DNA of 64,000 nucleotides from Corylus avellana (Eukaryota > Streptophyta > Magnoliopsida > Fagales > Betulaceae): NCBI RefSeq assembly GCF_901000735.1, contig NC_081543.1, positions 21,657,515 through 21,721,514 on the forward strand, written 5' to 3'. Shown here piece after piece: positions 33,665-45,735 of this stretch; position 1 is the first letter of the stretch, and every line of letters starts with the position of its first letter. Both the position numbers and the translations under genes were made by a program. A model generated the notes under the pieces. That model saw nothing but the letters and a program-made list of their open reading frames with translations, was not told the DNA's origin and searched no databases.

Positions 33665-34100
33665 TATTAGTTATATTTATATTTTCATAATTAAAAATGT
33701 TACTTCCACATTGTAGTTGACTTAAGAACATATATATGATTGCGTAATATACATTTGCAACGAATTATATGTACGTGAGAATTCATTAACAAATGAAGAT
33801 GAGCGTCTAGCTGATGTAGAAGGCAATCATTGTGGATCATCACAAAGTATGTGTAGATCTTCATATATGTGTCACTTACTTGTAATATAATCTAGTTACA
33901 TATAGTTTTGCAATTCCAAAATAGTTAGATATAGGTTTGTAATTTAATATTTTTTTTTTGTTTCATCATTTGCAGGTACTCGTTAAGTGACGTACGTATA
34001 CTTGACCTATTAGGTTGGGTACATATTGGACGCCAAATGCTAAGCAAACCAGTTTATATTTTATTTCATATGTATGGTACAATTTTTGTTAACTCTTTAA
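33665..34100 (+). other. CACTA-1 remainder after Copia-B
   Basis: This continues the sequence broken at 14584. Exon-like pieces between AT-rich intron-like stretches (for instance ENSLTNEDERLADVEG at about 33777-33825, then a GT donor-like context) fit the last small exons of a CACTA TnpA gene. No terminal inverted repeat follows. Confidence 0.45.
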
Positions 34101-34180
34101 GATGTGGTGCACTTTGTGTTTATGATATCGTTTTGAATATTTTATTTCATATGTATGGTACAATTTTTGTTAACTCTTTA
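34056..34180 (+). repeat. Exact 44-bp direct repeat
   Basis: The 44 bases at 34056-34099 recur without change at 34137-34180 (period 81). They begin ATATTTTATTTCATATGTAT. The second copy abuts the P450 fragment. Confidence 0.9.
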
Positions 34181-34194
34181 CTTTTAATCTTTTC

Positions 34195-34470
34195 AAACAA
34201 TCTATTACAAGATCAAAGATCCCCTCAATCCAAATAGATATCTTCTTCATATCCCTCTCCACCCTTTGTATGTCAAATCTTGCAAGCGATGGGAAGAAAT
34301 TAGAAACATTCTGTTTGCCCAGAATTATCATTAGCTGCAACACTACTGCCCGAAGTTCTGCTCCAAGACTAGCCCCTTCCTCTGCTTCAAGTGTGCCACC
34401 CCAAAACATGCTGGTGATCATATTAATCACTGTCAAAAACGCAAGTTCACCAATGTTAATTGCGGTTCCG
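34195..34470 (-). pseudogene. CYP706-like P450 fragment
   Basis: The minus-strand translation reads INIGELAFLTVINMITSMFW, then GGTLEAEEGASLGAEL, GKQNVSNFFPSLARFDIQ and KKISIWIEGIFDLVI. It aligns over about 92 codons with the middle of exon 1 of the P450 at 5594-7483 (GELAFLTVIN, GKPNVSDFFPVLARCDLQ), but is clearly a different gene copy. Both ends stop abruptly and no other P450 exon lies nearby. It is either a fragment carried by a CACTA element or the stump of a neighbouring CYP706 gene broken up by transposons. Confidence 0.88.
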
Positions 34471-35312
34471 ATATATATAGCTTTCCATTTGTTCTTGAAT
34501 AGCTTCTTAATTTGAAAAGAGCTTCTACTTCCTTATTGAATGTCTTGGTGGAAGATATAATTTATTGGAACTGAGGTTTATTCGTTTTTAATTAAGTACG
34601 TACGTAACTCAAAGATCAATTTCTTTACCTGTCAAATTTTTTTCTACCGTGAGAGGATCTGCTTGAGCTTGTATAGGCATCTCACGTAGCTGTCCAATTT
34701 ATATGTGCCTACTACAATGTAAGATTATTATAAGTGTGGCGGCCAGTATAGCAGATTTCATCACACACTGCTATACTGGACATACTGTTAATTATTTCGA
34801 CCTTACAAAAAACAATATTTAACATAATCGAAGGAAAAATGTACATATATATAATCTAATAAAAATTGGTATGATTTATATGATTTAATGATATTGTCAC
34901 TAGGAATTGGTGTGATATATATAATTTAATCATAAAATCATACTGATTCATATAATGACTATTACATATATATACCATACATGACACTATGGCTTGAATC
35001 ATAAATCTTTGATGAAATGATTAGCATTATAAATTTATTAATTGGTAAACCAGTTGATATATTTATCGTATTGTATTGATAGTTACACTACTCAAATTAA
35101 TATAACAATTATGAACTAGCTAGCGATCGATCGATTTACTCCCAATGTTATTAAAAAATAATATTGTGATTTTTAGTATTAATATTCTAGACTATATATA
35201 TATACGGAAATGCCTGGTGCTTTCCTAGTCTTAAGTATATATATTTTTAAAAAAAAAACAATTAGTTTGTAAAAGCCATATATATATATATATATACTAA
35301 AACTAATATAAT
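34471..35312. other. AT-rich intergenic stretch
   Basis: No gene seen. It holds a perfect 12-bp stem-loop (34743-34779), an AGCGATCGATCGATT phrase near 35122 and TA-rich runs (35195-35300). Confidence 0.5.
34743..34779. repeat. Perfect stem-loop
   Basis: CCAGTATAGCAG (34743-34754) and its exact complement CTGCTATACTGG (34768-34779) flank a 13-base loop. It has no terminator-like T run and no host gene next to it. It may be a hairpin end of a small transposon. Confidence 0.8.
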
Positions 35313-35430
35313 TAGTGACATGCCACATGTGGCACATTACCAATTCACGTGGCACGTTACTAATGGGTAACGTGCCATGTGTGGTACATTACTAATTAGT
35401 AACATGTTAAACGTGGCACATTACTAAAAC
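35313..35430 (+). repeat. CACTA-2 5' subterminal repeats
   Basis: Four or five direct and inverted copies of a core like GTGGCACATTACTAAT / ATTAGTAACATG. They match the array at the 3' end. The terminus itself is not recognisable. Confidence 0.75.
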
Positions 35431-37024
35431 GCATCGGGATCATGCGCCATTTCCTTCTTCTTCCCAATTTTTTTCCCCCTTCTTTTTCTTCTCCTCCCGT
35501 GCACCCCTCTCCCTTTTCTCCTTTTTCTCTCTTCTCCTCCGGCCGACAGCACCTCACTCTTCGACACAGGATCTTTCTTCTAGCTCTCTCCCTCTCTCAT
35601 TTTTCTTTCTTCTACTCTGACCGGCATTGTCTCCCTCTCGGTAATCTCTGTCACTCCGGCGGCGTCGACCTCGCTTATTCTCCGGCACTCTCTCCCTCTA
35701 CGACAACATACTGCAGGTATATATATAGTAAGGAATCAATTCAGTCTCATTCATTGATAAATGAGCATAATGCTCAAATAACACAGAGCAAAAGCTCTAA
35801 AACAACCATAGCCGAAGCTATGAGGTTACAAGCGTCAAAGATGACGTATTACATTCTAAACTCAAACAAAATCCGCTAACCTATGACTAATTTTCAAATT
35901 AAATAGTAGATCTGCACCAAACATACTCAAACCAATGCATAGGTAGCTCTTATTCCTCGGCACTGAGGGCGAAGAATCCCAAGCCATAGCTCATCCTCCT
36001 CATCCCAAAAGGTAGGATAACGTTCACATCCACAACCCAAAGGTCTGAACCAAAGCAACAAACCCGAAGGGCATCAGGCGGGCAAATCGAGAGAGAGGAC
36101 CAAGCATTATTACAAGCAAAAACAAAAACGATTATAAGGAAACAAAACAAGATAGAAAGAACAAAAAAATGAAAGGCAGACAAAATTACAGGAAAATAAA
36201 CAACATAAAAAGCACACCAAGAGGATGACAGTAGCCGGAAAGAAGAGCCGATCGAACGCTCGCTTAAAACCGAAAACGGAAGGGACATTGGAAGCTGATC
36301 GCAGTGGGGTCACGAGAAAAGGCCTAGCAGAAGATGGCGGGCGGCGGAGTAGATCGGCGGCTCGCTCAAATGGAGGGGGAAGTTTGAGTGAAACCCCAAG
36401 AGCATCACCCACAAAGTGTACCTAAACAAACAGAAAAAACAACAAAAGTAAATACAGAAAGAAACAAAAACAACTAGGGACTAAAGGAGGGGGAAGAGGC
36501 GAAGAGGAAGGGAAAGGAAAAAAATTGCCCAAATAGCTAGGGGCATCAGGTAAATAGGCTAGCTCGCTAAGCGAAAGAGGGTGATGGGAGGGGAGGGGGG
36601 AGGCAAAAGAGGGAGAGGGGAGGAGGGCCGGAGGGCCGGAGGGGGAGAATGACGGTTCTCCCCCTTCGACGGCTGCTAGAGATGAAATACTAGCAGAGAG
36701 GGGAGGGGGCTAGAGAGCAAATTGTAATTACAATTTTTTCAATTTTTTTTTATATGTTTACAATTTATTTATTTTTTGTTAAGTGGTATATATTAGTTTC
36801 ACATTTGGTTGCTAGTTTCATTTTTTTGTATGCTAGGTCATGATTTATTTCAATTTAGATTTTTAATCCATATTGTGTAAATGATAAAAAGAAAAGAAAA
36901 AAATTACTTAGATTAATTTTGTTTAGGGTCCCCATAACAAATGTAGGTAAATTAATTTGTGGCCAATAATTTTGCTTAGGTTATTCCAAAACTAACCTCA
37001 ACTTATTTAATGTACTTAGTAACA
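35431..37024. other. CACTA-2 5' region, CT-rich and GA-rich tracts
   Basis: 35440-35700 is strongly CT-rich with CCGGCCGAC-type patches, like a plant 5' UTR. 36480-36715 is strongly GA-rich. Between them, about 35735-36450, is sequence of moderate GC content that belongs to no family I recognise and may be a separate insertion. Short frames on both strands lack known motifs. 36716-37024 is AT-rich. Confidence 0.45.
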
Positions 37025-40000
37025 CTATGGATAAGAGTTGGATGATGAAAGTCTAGGGGTACGAAGGAATACAGAGATGGGTATAGATCATTTGTAGACT
37101 TCGCAGTTAAGAATTGTAGAACTCTAGATGGACTTATTGTGTGCCCCTGTAAGACGTGTTCAACAAACAGGAAACACCCACTAGGGTTGGTATACGACCA
37201 CTTGACAGGGGGGAAAGGAATGTGGCCACAATACCAACACTGGATTTATCACAGCGAGAGGCCTATACGAGATTCAGTTGAAGGCGCTCATTCGAACCAT
37301 CTGACCACAGATACGGGTGAAAGCGCAGAATAGGGTGGAAATATGCACGGCCTGTTGCATCATTTATTCGTCATGCACGAAGTTAGGGAAGACAATTGTG
37401 AGCTTTAGGTCGAGGTGCAGGGTGAGGAAGAACACATTGTGCATGATGAAACCGATGAATGTGACTTACGAAAGTATAAGGACTTAGTTAAAAAGGCAGA
37501 CAAGCCGCTTCATGAGATGACCAAACACAGCAAACTGAGTGCTACTCTACATTTGTATAACTTGAAGTGTGTGGGTGGAGTTAGTAATACAATATTCTCG
37601 GCTTTCTTAGAGTTCAACAATCAGTTGCTGCCTGTAGATGATGGGGCTTTGCTAGTTAATACATATGAGGCCAAAAGGTTTCTAAGGGATATGGGACTCA
37701 GGTATGAGAAGATACCAGCTTGTCGTAATAACTGTATGTTGTTCTAGAAGGGCAATAAGGAGTTAAATTCATGTGTTAAATGTGGAGTATCTAAGTGGAA
37801 TGATGAAATCCATTTAGACGAGGATGGCCACCCCATATCGTCGAGTAAGCAATGTCCGGTGAAGGTGTTGCGGTGGTTTCCAATCATACCACAATTACAG
37901 AAGTTGTTTATGTTGCAGCATACTGCGCCCTATATGAGATAGCATGCAGACGGCCGCACAAAAGATGGTGTATTGAGGCATCCGGCCAACGATGAAGCAT
38001 GTAAGTCGTTTGATCATTTATATCCAGATTTTTTAGCTGACAGCAGGAACGTAAAGCTTGGCCTAACCTTGGATGGGTTTAATCCTTTTGGGAACATGAA
38101 CACATCCCATAGTACTTGGCCTGTAATGCTAGTACCATACAACCTACCTCATTGGATATGCATGAAACAAACGTCTTTCATATTATCCCTGACTATTCCA
38201 AGTTCAAGTTCACCCGGAATGGATATAGATGTTTACTTGCAACCATTGATTGATGAATTACAGGAACTATGGAATGTAGGGATACGAACATTCGATGTCT
38301 CCCTGAAAAAGAATTTTATGCTCAGAGCACAATTGATGTGGACAATTAATGACTTCCCCACATACGAAGACTTGTCCGGGTGGCCTACCATAGGTGGGAA
38401 GGCATGCCCTTGCTGTATGCATGCAACAAGGTCTATACGGTTAAAACACGGGAATAAATTTTGCTTTATGGGGCATAGGCGATACTTGCCCATTGATCAT
38501 CCGTGGAGGTAGAACAAAAAAAAAACATTTGATGGTAACCAAGAACTAGAATGTGCCCCCGATGTGCCAGGTGGAAATGAAATCCTGAAACAGTTAAAAA
38601 TGATGGTATTTGAGGATAAGAGCGCTGGTAAGTGAAATTCTGCTGATAAGTCAAAGGGGAAGAGGACTCCTAATGATAATGTAGTTTGGAAGAAGAAAAG
38701 TATTTTCTTTAGGTTGCTATACTGAAAAATAATTTATTACGGCACAACCTTGATATCATGCACATAGAAAAAAATGTGATGGACAACACAATAGGCACAC
38801 TACTGGACATTAAAGGGAAAACGAAGGACAACCTTGAAGCATGTAAAGACTTGCAAGAAATGAGTTTAAGACCTACACTTCATCCGTTCACGGAAGATGG
38901 AAAAACCTATTTGCCTCTAGCTTGCCACACGATGTCCAATGAAGATAAAACTAGTTTCATTATAGTTCTTCGAAATGTAAGGGTGCCCTACGGATATGCC
39001 TCAAACATTCTCAGGTGTGTACGACTTAAAGAACGGTCAATTTTGGTTATGAAGAGTCATGACAGTCACATACTGATGCAATAGCTTCTCCCTATTGCAT
39101 TGCGTGCCACGTCAATGTTAGATAACGTGGTTAGACCTCTTATTGAGATGTGTGCAATCTTTAGAGGCATTTGTTCAACGGCATTGAGTAAAGAGGATAT
39201 GAACCGTATTGAGGGTGACATCTACATCACTCTGTGCAAGATGGAACAGGTATTCTCCCCCGAGTTTTTCACGAGCATGGTTCATCTTGTCGTGCATCTT
39301 GTCCGTGAATGCCACCATAGTGGACCGATACAATATAGGTGGATGTATCCGAGAGAGAGGTAAAGTTAAATCGACGTAAAACTTACATTTTGTTGCCCTT
39401 CATTTATTTAAAAACAATGACTAAATGCTCATAAAATATGTAGGAGCCTTGGGGATTTCAAATCTAATGTGCTCAATAAAGCAACTCCTGAGGGCTGCAT
39501 TGCGGAGGGCTACATTGAAACTGAGTTGGTGACGTTTTGCTTGATGTATTTAGGTAATGTGCCAACATTTCACAATAGGCCGCAAAGAAACCCGGATGGG
39601 TCTAAAGGGGCAGGGACACGAGTTCGACCTCGACAAACGCACATTGACACAGATTCACTGTTTATATTATGTTTAACTTGGACGAGTTTCTCCAATTACA
39701 AATGTGAGTCGGGTTAATAGCATAGCATGGTCATTTATCTTACACCCTTAGTTGTGGATTATAATTTCTTGATTTAATTTGAAATTGTAGGATGCAGAGG
39801 GATACGCTTAGACAACGAAGAACTAGGGGGCGATTGACGGACGATTAGTTGAAAACCCAACATGTTGAGCAATTTTGCGATTGGTACCGTGACTATGTAA
39901 GACTAATGTCATGTGTACCTAGTAACTTAAAAGTATTTACTTCTCATTCCTATTCCCTCACCACACTAACTATGCGTCTTTCATTATATTATACTCGCAG

Positions 40001-40440
40001 GTTGATCGTTCGAACAATCGACACAGAAAGGAAATGGGTCACAAACTAGTAATGCATTGTAGAGGCCAATGATCTCAGCAATCCAATATAACAGATATGT
40101 GGTCAACGGCAAGTTGTTTCGCACTCTTGCACATGATGTGGGAAAGAGGTCACAAAAGAGTGGTGTGTGCGTGTCAACTGTTGATGGCGAAATATACTTC
40201 GGGAAGCTAACCCAAATACTTGAGGTGGAGTATTACGACAAGACGAAGTATGTTCTGTTAAAGTGTGATTGGGCAAACAACAAATTGGACAGGGGATACA
40301 AGGTGGACGAGTATGGCTTAACGCTTGTAAACTTCAAAAACCTTGTCCATAGGAGAGAGTTGATTACTGATGAGCCGTATGTGCTGACTTCCCAAGTGGA
40401 ACAAGTTTTTTACGTTGAAGATGAAAGGAATCCAGATTAG
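37025..40440 (+). pseudogene. CACTA-2 TNP2-type transposase with DUF4218 and DUF4216, decayed
   Basis: Transposase-associated domain at 37028-37270 (MDKSW, CPCKTC, YDHLTGGKG). TNP2 core at 37415-38640 (TYEAKRFLRDMGLRYEKI, VKCGVSKW, GLTLDGFNPFGNM, DVYLQPLIDELQELWNVG, MWTINDFPTYEDLSGW, CCMHATRS, MGHRRYLP). Then 38758-39084 (LACHTMSNEDK), DUF4218 at 39100-39363 (MEQVFSPEFFTSMVHLVVHL) with a following exon at 39444-39715, and DUF4216 at 40069-40440 (RTLAHDVGKRSQKSGVCV, YGLTLVNFKNL). It would cut and rejoin the element. Stops replace Trp at 37746, 37941 and 40438. This copy keeps the domains that CACTA-1 has lost. Confidence 0.9.
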
Positions 40441-40779
40441 GCTTGCACTGTAAGGACTAAACCTAGAAACGTATACGACGTTAGTCAAGGTCAAGGGCCT
40501 CATGACGATCATACCAACTACCACGAGAGTGAGCCACTACTATTAAACAGAAATCATGATGATCCGCATGATGACGTCGAATATGGTCGACTATACTTAA
40601 TACTGATTGAAGCGTATGTGATCATATTAAATTTGAATATTGTACATGTAATACTTTGTTGTTATTTATTTATACATTGATTGTAATTCATTGATTAGTT
40701 GGTATATATTTAAACATTGATTGCATATTTCTTCCATTCTACAGATAACTAATCAGTAACGTGATTTATTTAGGTAATT

Positions 40780-43310
40780 ATGAGTACGCTAGGGAGGATG
40801 ACAAGAGCACAGAGGCCACAGTCTTCTATGCGACAGACTACAGGTGGACATGGGTCGAGACCGTACGACACTAATGATAGTGAGATGCAGGACGTTGCTA
40901 TGCTTTTGAGGCAACAATTAGGATATCGACCGATACTTCCACAGCATGTGGAAGGGCAGACCCCAGCGACACACGATTATATCTTGAACATTGAAGATAT
41001 TCCTGGCTCTTCGAGTCCAAGAGACCTGGCTTTCCTTGACCTATCTCATCCGATAGGCCTTACCTAGTTAAGATATCGAAATGAGCCTACTCCTCACGAC
41101 TCGGGCAAATCCTCGCGTATGCCATCCCCGCCGACGTCATTGACCCAGTTGGGTATATTGCCGCACAGCTATTTCGATTAGCCACCATACAATAGCGCAC
41201 ACATGGATGATAGTGAGACGCAGGCCGATGACGACATGGATGATGAGACAAATGACCCATCGGACCACCAGCCCACTGGACCTGCTGGGCAATTGTTGGG
41301 TGTCAAAGAGGTTCGGACGATAGGTATGTATGCTAATCAAGGTTGAAATATATACGTATTTGTTTATGCATATTCTTGTATATATGTAGTTATAAGCATT
41401 CACTTCCAATTAATGTCGGAACTCAATTATGTGTGTGTTAAACATCAATGCAGATTCAGAGGATCGTGATGGAGTATAATGGATCGTGGCAGCCAATAGG
41501 GCATAGCGAGTTGAAATTAAGACAGGTGATGGGCAAGACTGTCAGAAGCGAGGCTTTCCTCAGGATATCTGACGACTAGACGAAGGTACCAATCAACATG
41601 AAGGGGGATTTATGGAGCTCATTGATGGTATGTGAAATGTTACGATATTCTTAATTTATAATCATATGTACATAGCAGCTATTTTACTTATTTTGTGAAA
41701 TGATTAGTTGATGGTGAAAATATAATGTAGGGTTCCTAATTTTTCAATTTGTAACTTATGCAGACGCAGTTCTATATCTTACCTGGCTTGGACAATGAGG
41801 CAATCAAGAAGGACGCGTTCCGTGACATGGGCGAGAAGCTGAGGCGTTGGAAACAAGAATTGAAAAAGAAACTCAATATTCAGGGTGGTGAGACTCCTGC
41901 AATAGTGAAGGCAAGGATGTGGGAGTTCCTTCGAGGGTACAACCGCGCAAACGTGGATATATTGTTGGAGAAATTGTGCGATCCATTCTATCAAGTAGGT
42001 CACTAAGTTAATTTCAATTGTGTAGTTTCATTAATTGTAAATATTGTGAAGATGACTCACATATTAATAACGTATATATATTGTGTATGCGTAAGACTAT
42101 GCTCAGCATATGAGAAAGATACGAGCATTGAATAACACACCACATTGCACCGACTTGAAGAGCTTCGCAAGGTTATCAAATGAAGATGTATATTTGTCAT
42201 TTACCCTTTGTATAAATGTATATATCATCATTAATTTAATATATATACTAACATATGTTTGTGTTGTGGGTTTTTAATTGCAGGTAATTACTGCGGGCAA
42301 GGCTCCTACGCAAGCGAAGGCTTACATTAGGACCCACCAAAAGAAAGACGGTAGCTACCCAAATCGAGAGGTCGAGGAGAGAGTTGTATGTTGCTTACAC
42401 CCTTTATCTTTCCTTTTTATTTGCGTATAGAAAACTTATTTAGGATTAACACTTAAATAACAATGATTGGGAGTAGTGTAACTTATAGGTAAGGATGTAG
42501 GAGCTATTGAAAAATGACCCTGCATAATTGGTAGACGGGCACCATGGGACTATTCGGTGGGTACTGAACGACGCATACGCCCAGGCACACGGCTATAAGC
42601 CTGAATATGCGGGTCGTGTTCGAGGGGTTAGTAAGAATATTCTCCTAGTGCACGGCAACATCCACTCTTATTATACACCATCCCAATCATGTTTAAAGAA
42701 CCCTAGATGCTTGAATGTCTCGCAAACGATTGAAAGAGCACTCGAAGATGAAAGGGAGCAGCATAGGATACATATGGCTGCACAATTGGCCCAGTAGAGG
42801 GTTGAGATTTCTGCGGAGGTGACCCAGGAGGTTACCACGCAGATGGCTGCACAAATTGATGAGCAGATAGCAACATATAGGGCCCGGGTCCGTGTGCTTG
42901 AGGGCTCGAGAAATGTCACCTCCGAGCTAGAGGTGACTAATGATAGGGCTCCACACGACGTAGAGTCCCCAGCCCGTGTGATTGTGAGGTCCTCAGTAGA
43001 TAGCCGATCAGGTAAAACTATATTGTTTTTTGTTTCTCTTTTAGTAATATGATCGTCTTCTGAAATGATAATCATTTTAACAGTTAGTAATTTTGTTTGG
43101 TAATCACACTTTGTGAGTATGTTTTTGCCACACATGCATGTATATAACACATTTATACCGTAATATGTGTAGATGATGTAAGAGTAGAAGCGGAGGACGG
43201 CGATCAAAATGAAAACCAACAATGGACCCTGCTAGACAAAAGTCTCGCTTATCAAGACAATGTACCACTAGTTCAGCAAGCCCGTACATATACATATGAC
43301 TTAATAAGAA
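40780..43310 (+). pseudogene. CACTA-2 TnpA-like gene (Ptta/En/Spm family), decayed
   Basis: ATG at 40780 (MSTLGRMTRAQRPQ) begins a hydrophilic N-terminal exon that, with stops, reaches the GTATGTATG donor near 41322. Later exon-like blocks: 41452-41625, 41758-42000 (FRDMGEKLRRWKQELKKKLN, MWEFLRGYNRANVD), 42284-42386 (ITAGKAPTQAKAYI, KKDGSYPN), 42490-43012 (DAYAQAHGYKPEYAGRVRGV, coiled coil) and 43170-43310. Introns carry GT/AG-like ends. Order and motifs parallel the CACTA-1 TnpA-like gene (AYAKVMGKAEYTCRIRGM). Confidence 0.78.
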
Positions 43311-44024
43311 GTTATTATCGAATATTCATAAATAGCGTATATACTTAAATCAAAATACTTGAAAATTAAGAATAGTAATTAACATGTCTTATGGTTGTGG
43401 AAATGCTAGATACACGTAGATCATATACATGCTTCGTAATTTCAGATCATTTTCACATTTTGAATGGATTATCATTGAAACTATGTATATAAACTCAAGT
43501 GTGTGTTGGTAGTGTAGATATAACGTTGAAGTTGTTTATGCGACGTTTATACACGTCATTAAACCTGAATATTGTTGAGTATGACTTTCGTATACTTTGA
43601 CGTTTCTAATCGCTTAGGACTTGATGACTGCTGATTGATTGTTCGATTGTTTATTTGCTGATTGATTGTTGTTTAATCATTTGCAGTTAGTGCGAAGAAG
43701 TCGGGCGGTCATGATGGTGTTCACTCGGTTTTTTGTTGGGGTGTTTGTACGTAATGTATTCGCGAATAACTTAAGTTGTATTTCCTATGTTTTGTTGATG
43801 TGTATATATATATAGTTGGATTTATTTGTTGTTTATTAACAATGTTGATGCATATAGACAATGATGTTTATTTATATATATATGTTTTGTAGACATCATT
43901 TTGATTGATAGCTTGGATACGACCCGAGAAATGATGTATGTTGATGGATAGCTATTAATAGTTATTATATCAAGTGTACACCTAAAAATTTATGAGAAAT
44001 TTATTAAAAAAAAAAAATTCCTAC

Positions 44025-44286
44025 ATGGTTTAGTAATGTGTTAAAAATGGCACATTACTAAACTTTAGTAACGTGTCAGAAATTGACATGTTACTAAAGT
44101 TTAGTAACGTGTCAAAATGATGGCACATTACTAAACATTTAGTAACGTGTCAATTTCTAACACATTACTAATAGAAATTTAGTAACATCCAAATTAGTAA
44201 CATGCCGCACACGTTACTTACTAACGTGTCAAGCTTATTTACACATTACTAATGTGTCGTTACTAATCAGAAAGTGTTTTGTAGTG
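44025..44286 (+). repeat. CACTA-2 3' subterminal repeats and terminal inverted repeat
   Basis: About ten direct and inverted copies of TTAGTAACGTGTCA / TGGCACATTACTAAA precede the terminus GTTTTGTAGTG. The flanking bases are CCC. Confidence 0.88.
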
Positions 44287-44651
44287 CCCCAACCCCAAAC
44301 GTGGGTCTGCCTCTGACTGACGAGATTTACATTCATTCATAAATAGAGAAAATAGGAAATGGGCAAAAATTCAACACAGTAGAGAGAGTCAGAGTGGGAG
44401 AGGGATTGAGAACAAAGGTCATGAATGTCCCTCCAAAATTTTACAAATTTTCATAAATGTCCTTCAAATATACCAATTTTATAAATTTATCTCCCCAAAA
44501 ATCATATATTTGCCCCCCAATATATTATTTGTGTCCATTTTTAATTCTTTTTTTAGTTTTGCCCCCCAAAATAATATTTGTGTCCCTTTTAATTATTACT
44601 TTTTAGTTTTGCCCAAAATAATAATAATAATTGTGTCCCCTTTTAATTTTA

Positions 44652-44706
<55 letters not shown>

Positions 44707-44805
44707 TTGCCTCCTCTTTCAACATAAAAACACCTAAAATACCCAATTCATTTAGTTTACTTCTATATTCAAGTTCACTTATGATCAAAAACTTAATTTA
44801 GTTTG
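44287..44805. other. AT-rich intergenic with (ATT)n microsatellite
   Basis: No gene. The phrase TTTGTGTCCC / TTTGCCCCCCAA recurs several times (about 44515-44640) and is followed by about 17 ATT units at 44655-44706. Confidence 0.6.
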
Positions 44806-45735
44806 TGTTAAATACTAAAATATTCATATTTTAGCCTTTAAACTTATATGTGTTTAATTCCTTAAGTGTTGTTAAATTATGCTATTTTAGTTCTTTTATG
44901 TGTTTTTCATGTTTTTGTAGGCTTTTGAAAGAAAATGAAGTAAATCTAGAAGATTTTGATTCAAACAGAGAAATTGGGAAAAGTTGGAGCCCTTGATAGT
45001 GCGATCGAGCGTAGGGAACCTGTGATTGAGCGCACTATTAGAGAAGACAAGCAATGAAGCAGCCATGTGCGATCGTGTACACAACAGAAGAGTCTCGATC
45101 ACAGACGTGCGATCGAGTGCACACGGGTTGCGATCAATCGCACCGTGCACAGGTGACACGTTAAAAGGCGGCCAGACTGTTATTCTTTCCATATTAGGGT
45201 TTTTCAACTCTCAGTTGTAATAGGAGTAAAACCCTACGAATTTTCTAGGTTTACTAGTGTAACAAGGACTTCTAAAGCCTATAAATAGACCTCTTAGCTT
45301 CTAGGAATAAGTGTGAAGAAAAGAGGTACAAGCTCTAAAAATGAATTGAAGGCTAAATCAAGAGGAGTTTGAGTTTTTCTTCTCTTCCACATTTTATCTT
45401 TATTATGTAGTTTATAGTTTATTTATGGCTAGATTGAAGCCCTAGTCATGTTTTTTTAAGATTGAAATATTGGCGTCTTTGCTACAATTATATTTTGGTG
45501 TATTTAACTTGATTAATGTCTGTTATCTTGTATTCTTCATATGTGTTTGCCTGATCAACATATGTATATTGTATGGACTAATTAATTAAATCAATTTGGA
45601 TGATCGAGTCCTGGGTTTAATAGGAGTAACAAAAGAAATTCACACCAGGTTCTTGGGTTAATCAACATGGAAAACCGAGAGTATACACCCATGCCCTAGG
45701 TTCCGTGTGTTTGTCGATTTCCATAGATTTATGTA
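44806..45735 (+). repeat. Diverged LTR fragment of the 19353-33001 gypsy family
   Basis: The plus strand here aligns with the element-sense strand of the gypsy LTR: ATATTCATATTTTAGCC near the start, TTTTTGTAGGCTTTTGAAAG, TATAAATAGACC (TATA box, about 45282), GGGTTAATCAACATGGAAAA and GAGTATACACCCATGCCCTA near the end. Similarity stops near 45735, so about the last 400 bp of the LTR are missing. It keeps the CGATCG hairpins (45000-45034, 45067-45143) with different flanking bases. No internal sequence adjoins it. Confidence 0.85.

Larger units (their letters stand above)
8721..34100 (+). mobile_element. CACTA (En/Spm) DNA transposon CACTA-1, interrupted by nested LTR elements
   Basis: The 5' end is CACTACAAAA followed by an A-rich stretch, then subterminal repeats and two decayed genes: a TNP2-type transposase and a TnpA-like second protein, both on the plus strand. 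A complete copia element (14585-33659, target duplication CCTTA) splits it. After that copia, 33665-33975 continues as CACTA-like intron and short exon sequence. No 3' terminus of the form TTTTGTAGTG was found, so the right boundary given here is a guess. With the nested insertions removed the element is about 6 kb. It is inactive by many stops and by loss of the middle of the transposase gene. Confidence 0.8.
35313..44286 (+). mobile_element. CACTA (En/Spm) DNA transposon CACTA-2, decayed
   Basis: The 3' end is certain: GTTTTGTAGTG at 44276-44286 is an inverted CACTACAAAAC terminus, preceded by subterminal repeats of TTAGTAACGTGTCA (44025-44270). Matching repeats (GGCACATTACTAA, GGCACGTTACTAA) at about 35320-35425 mark the 5' subterminal region, but no CACTACAAAA terminus lies before them, so the start is approximate. 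Inside are a TNP2-type transposase gene with DUF4218 and DUF4216 and a TnpA-like gene, in the same order as CACTA-1. Its subterminal motif differs from CACTA-1, so the two belong to different families. Many stops make it inactive. Confidence 0.85.

Noticed and set aside
35735..36450. Host gene inside CACTA-2
   Set aside because: Frames on both strands are short with no recognisable domain; kept only as an unassigned segment.
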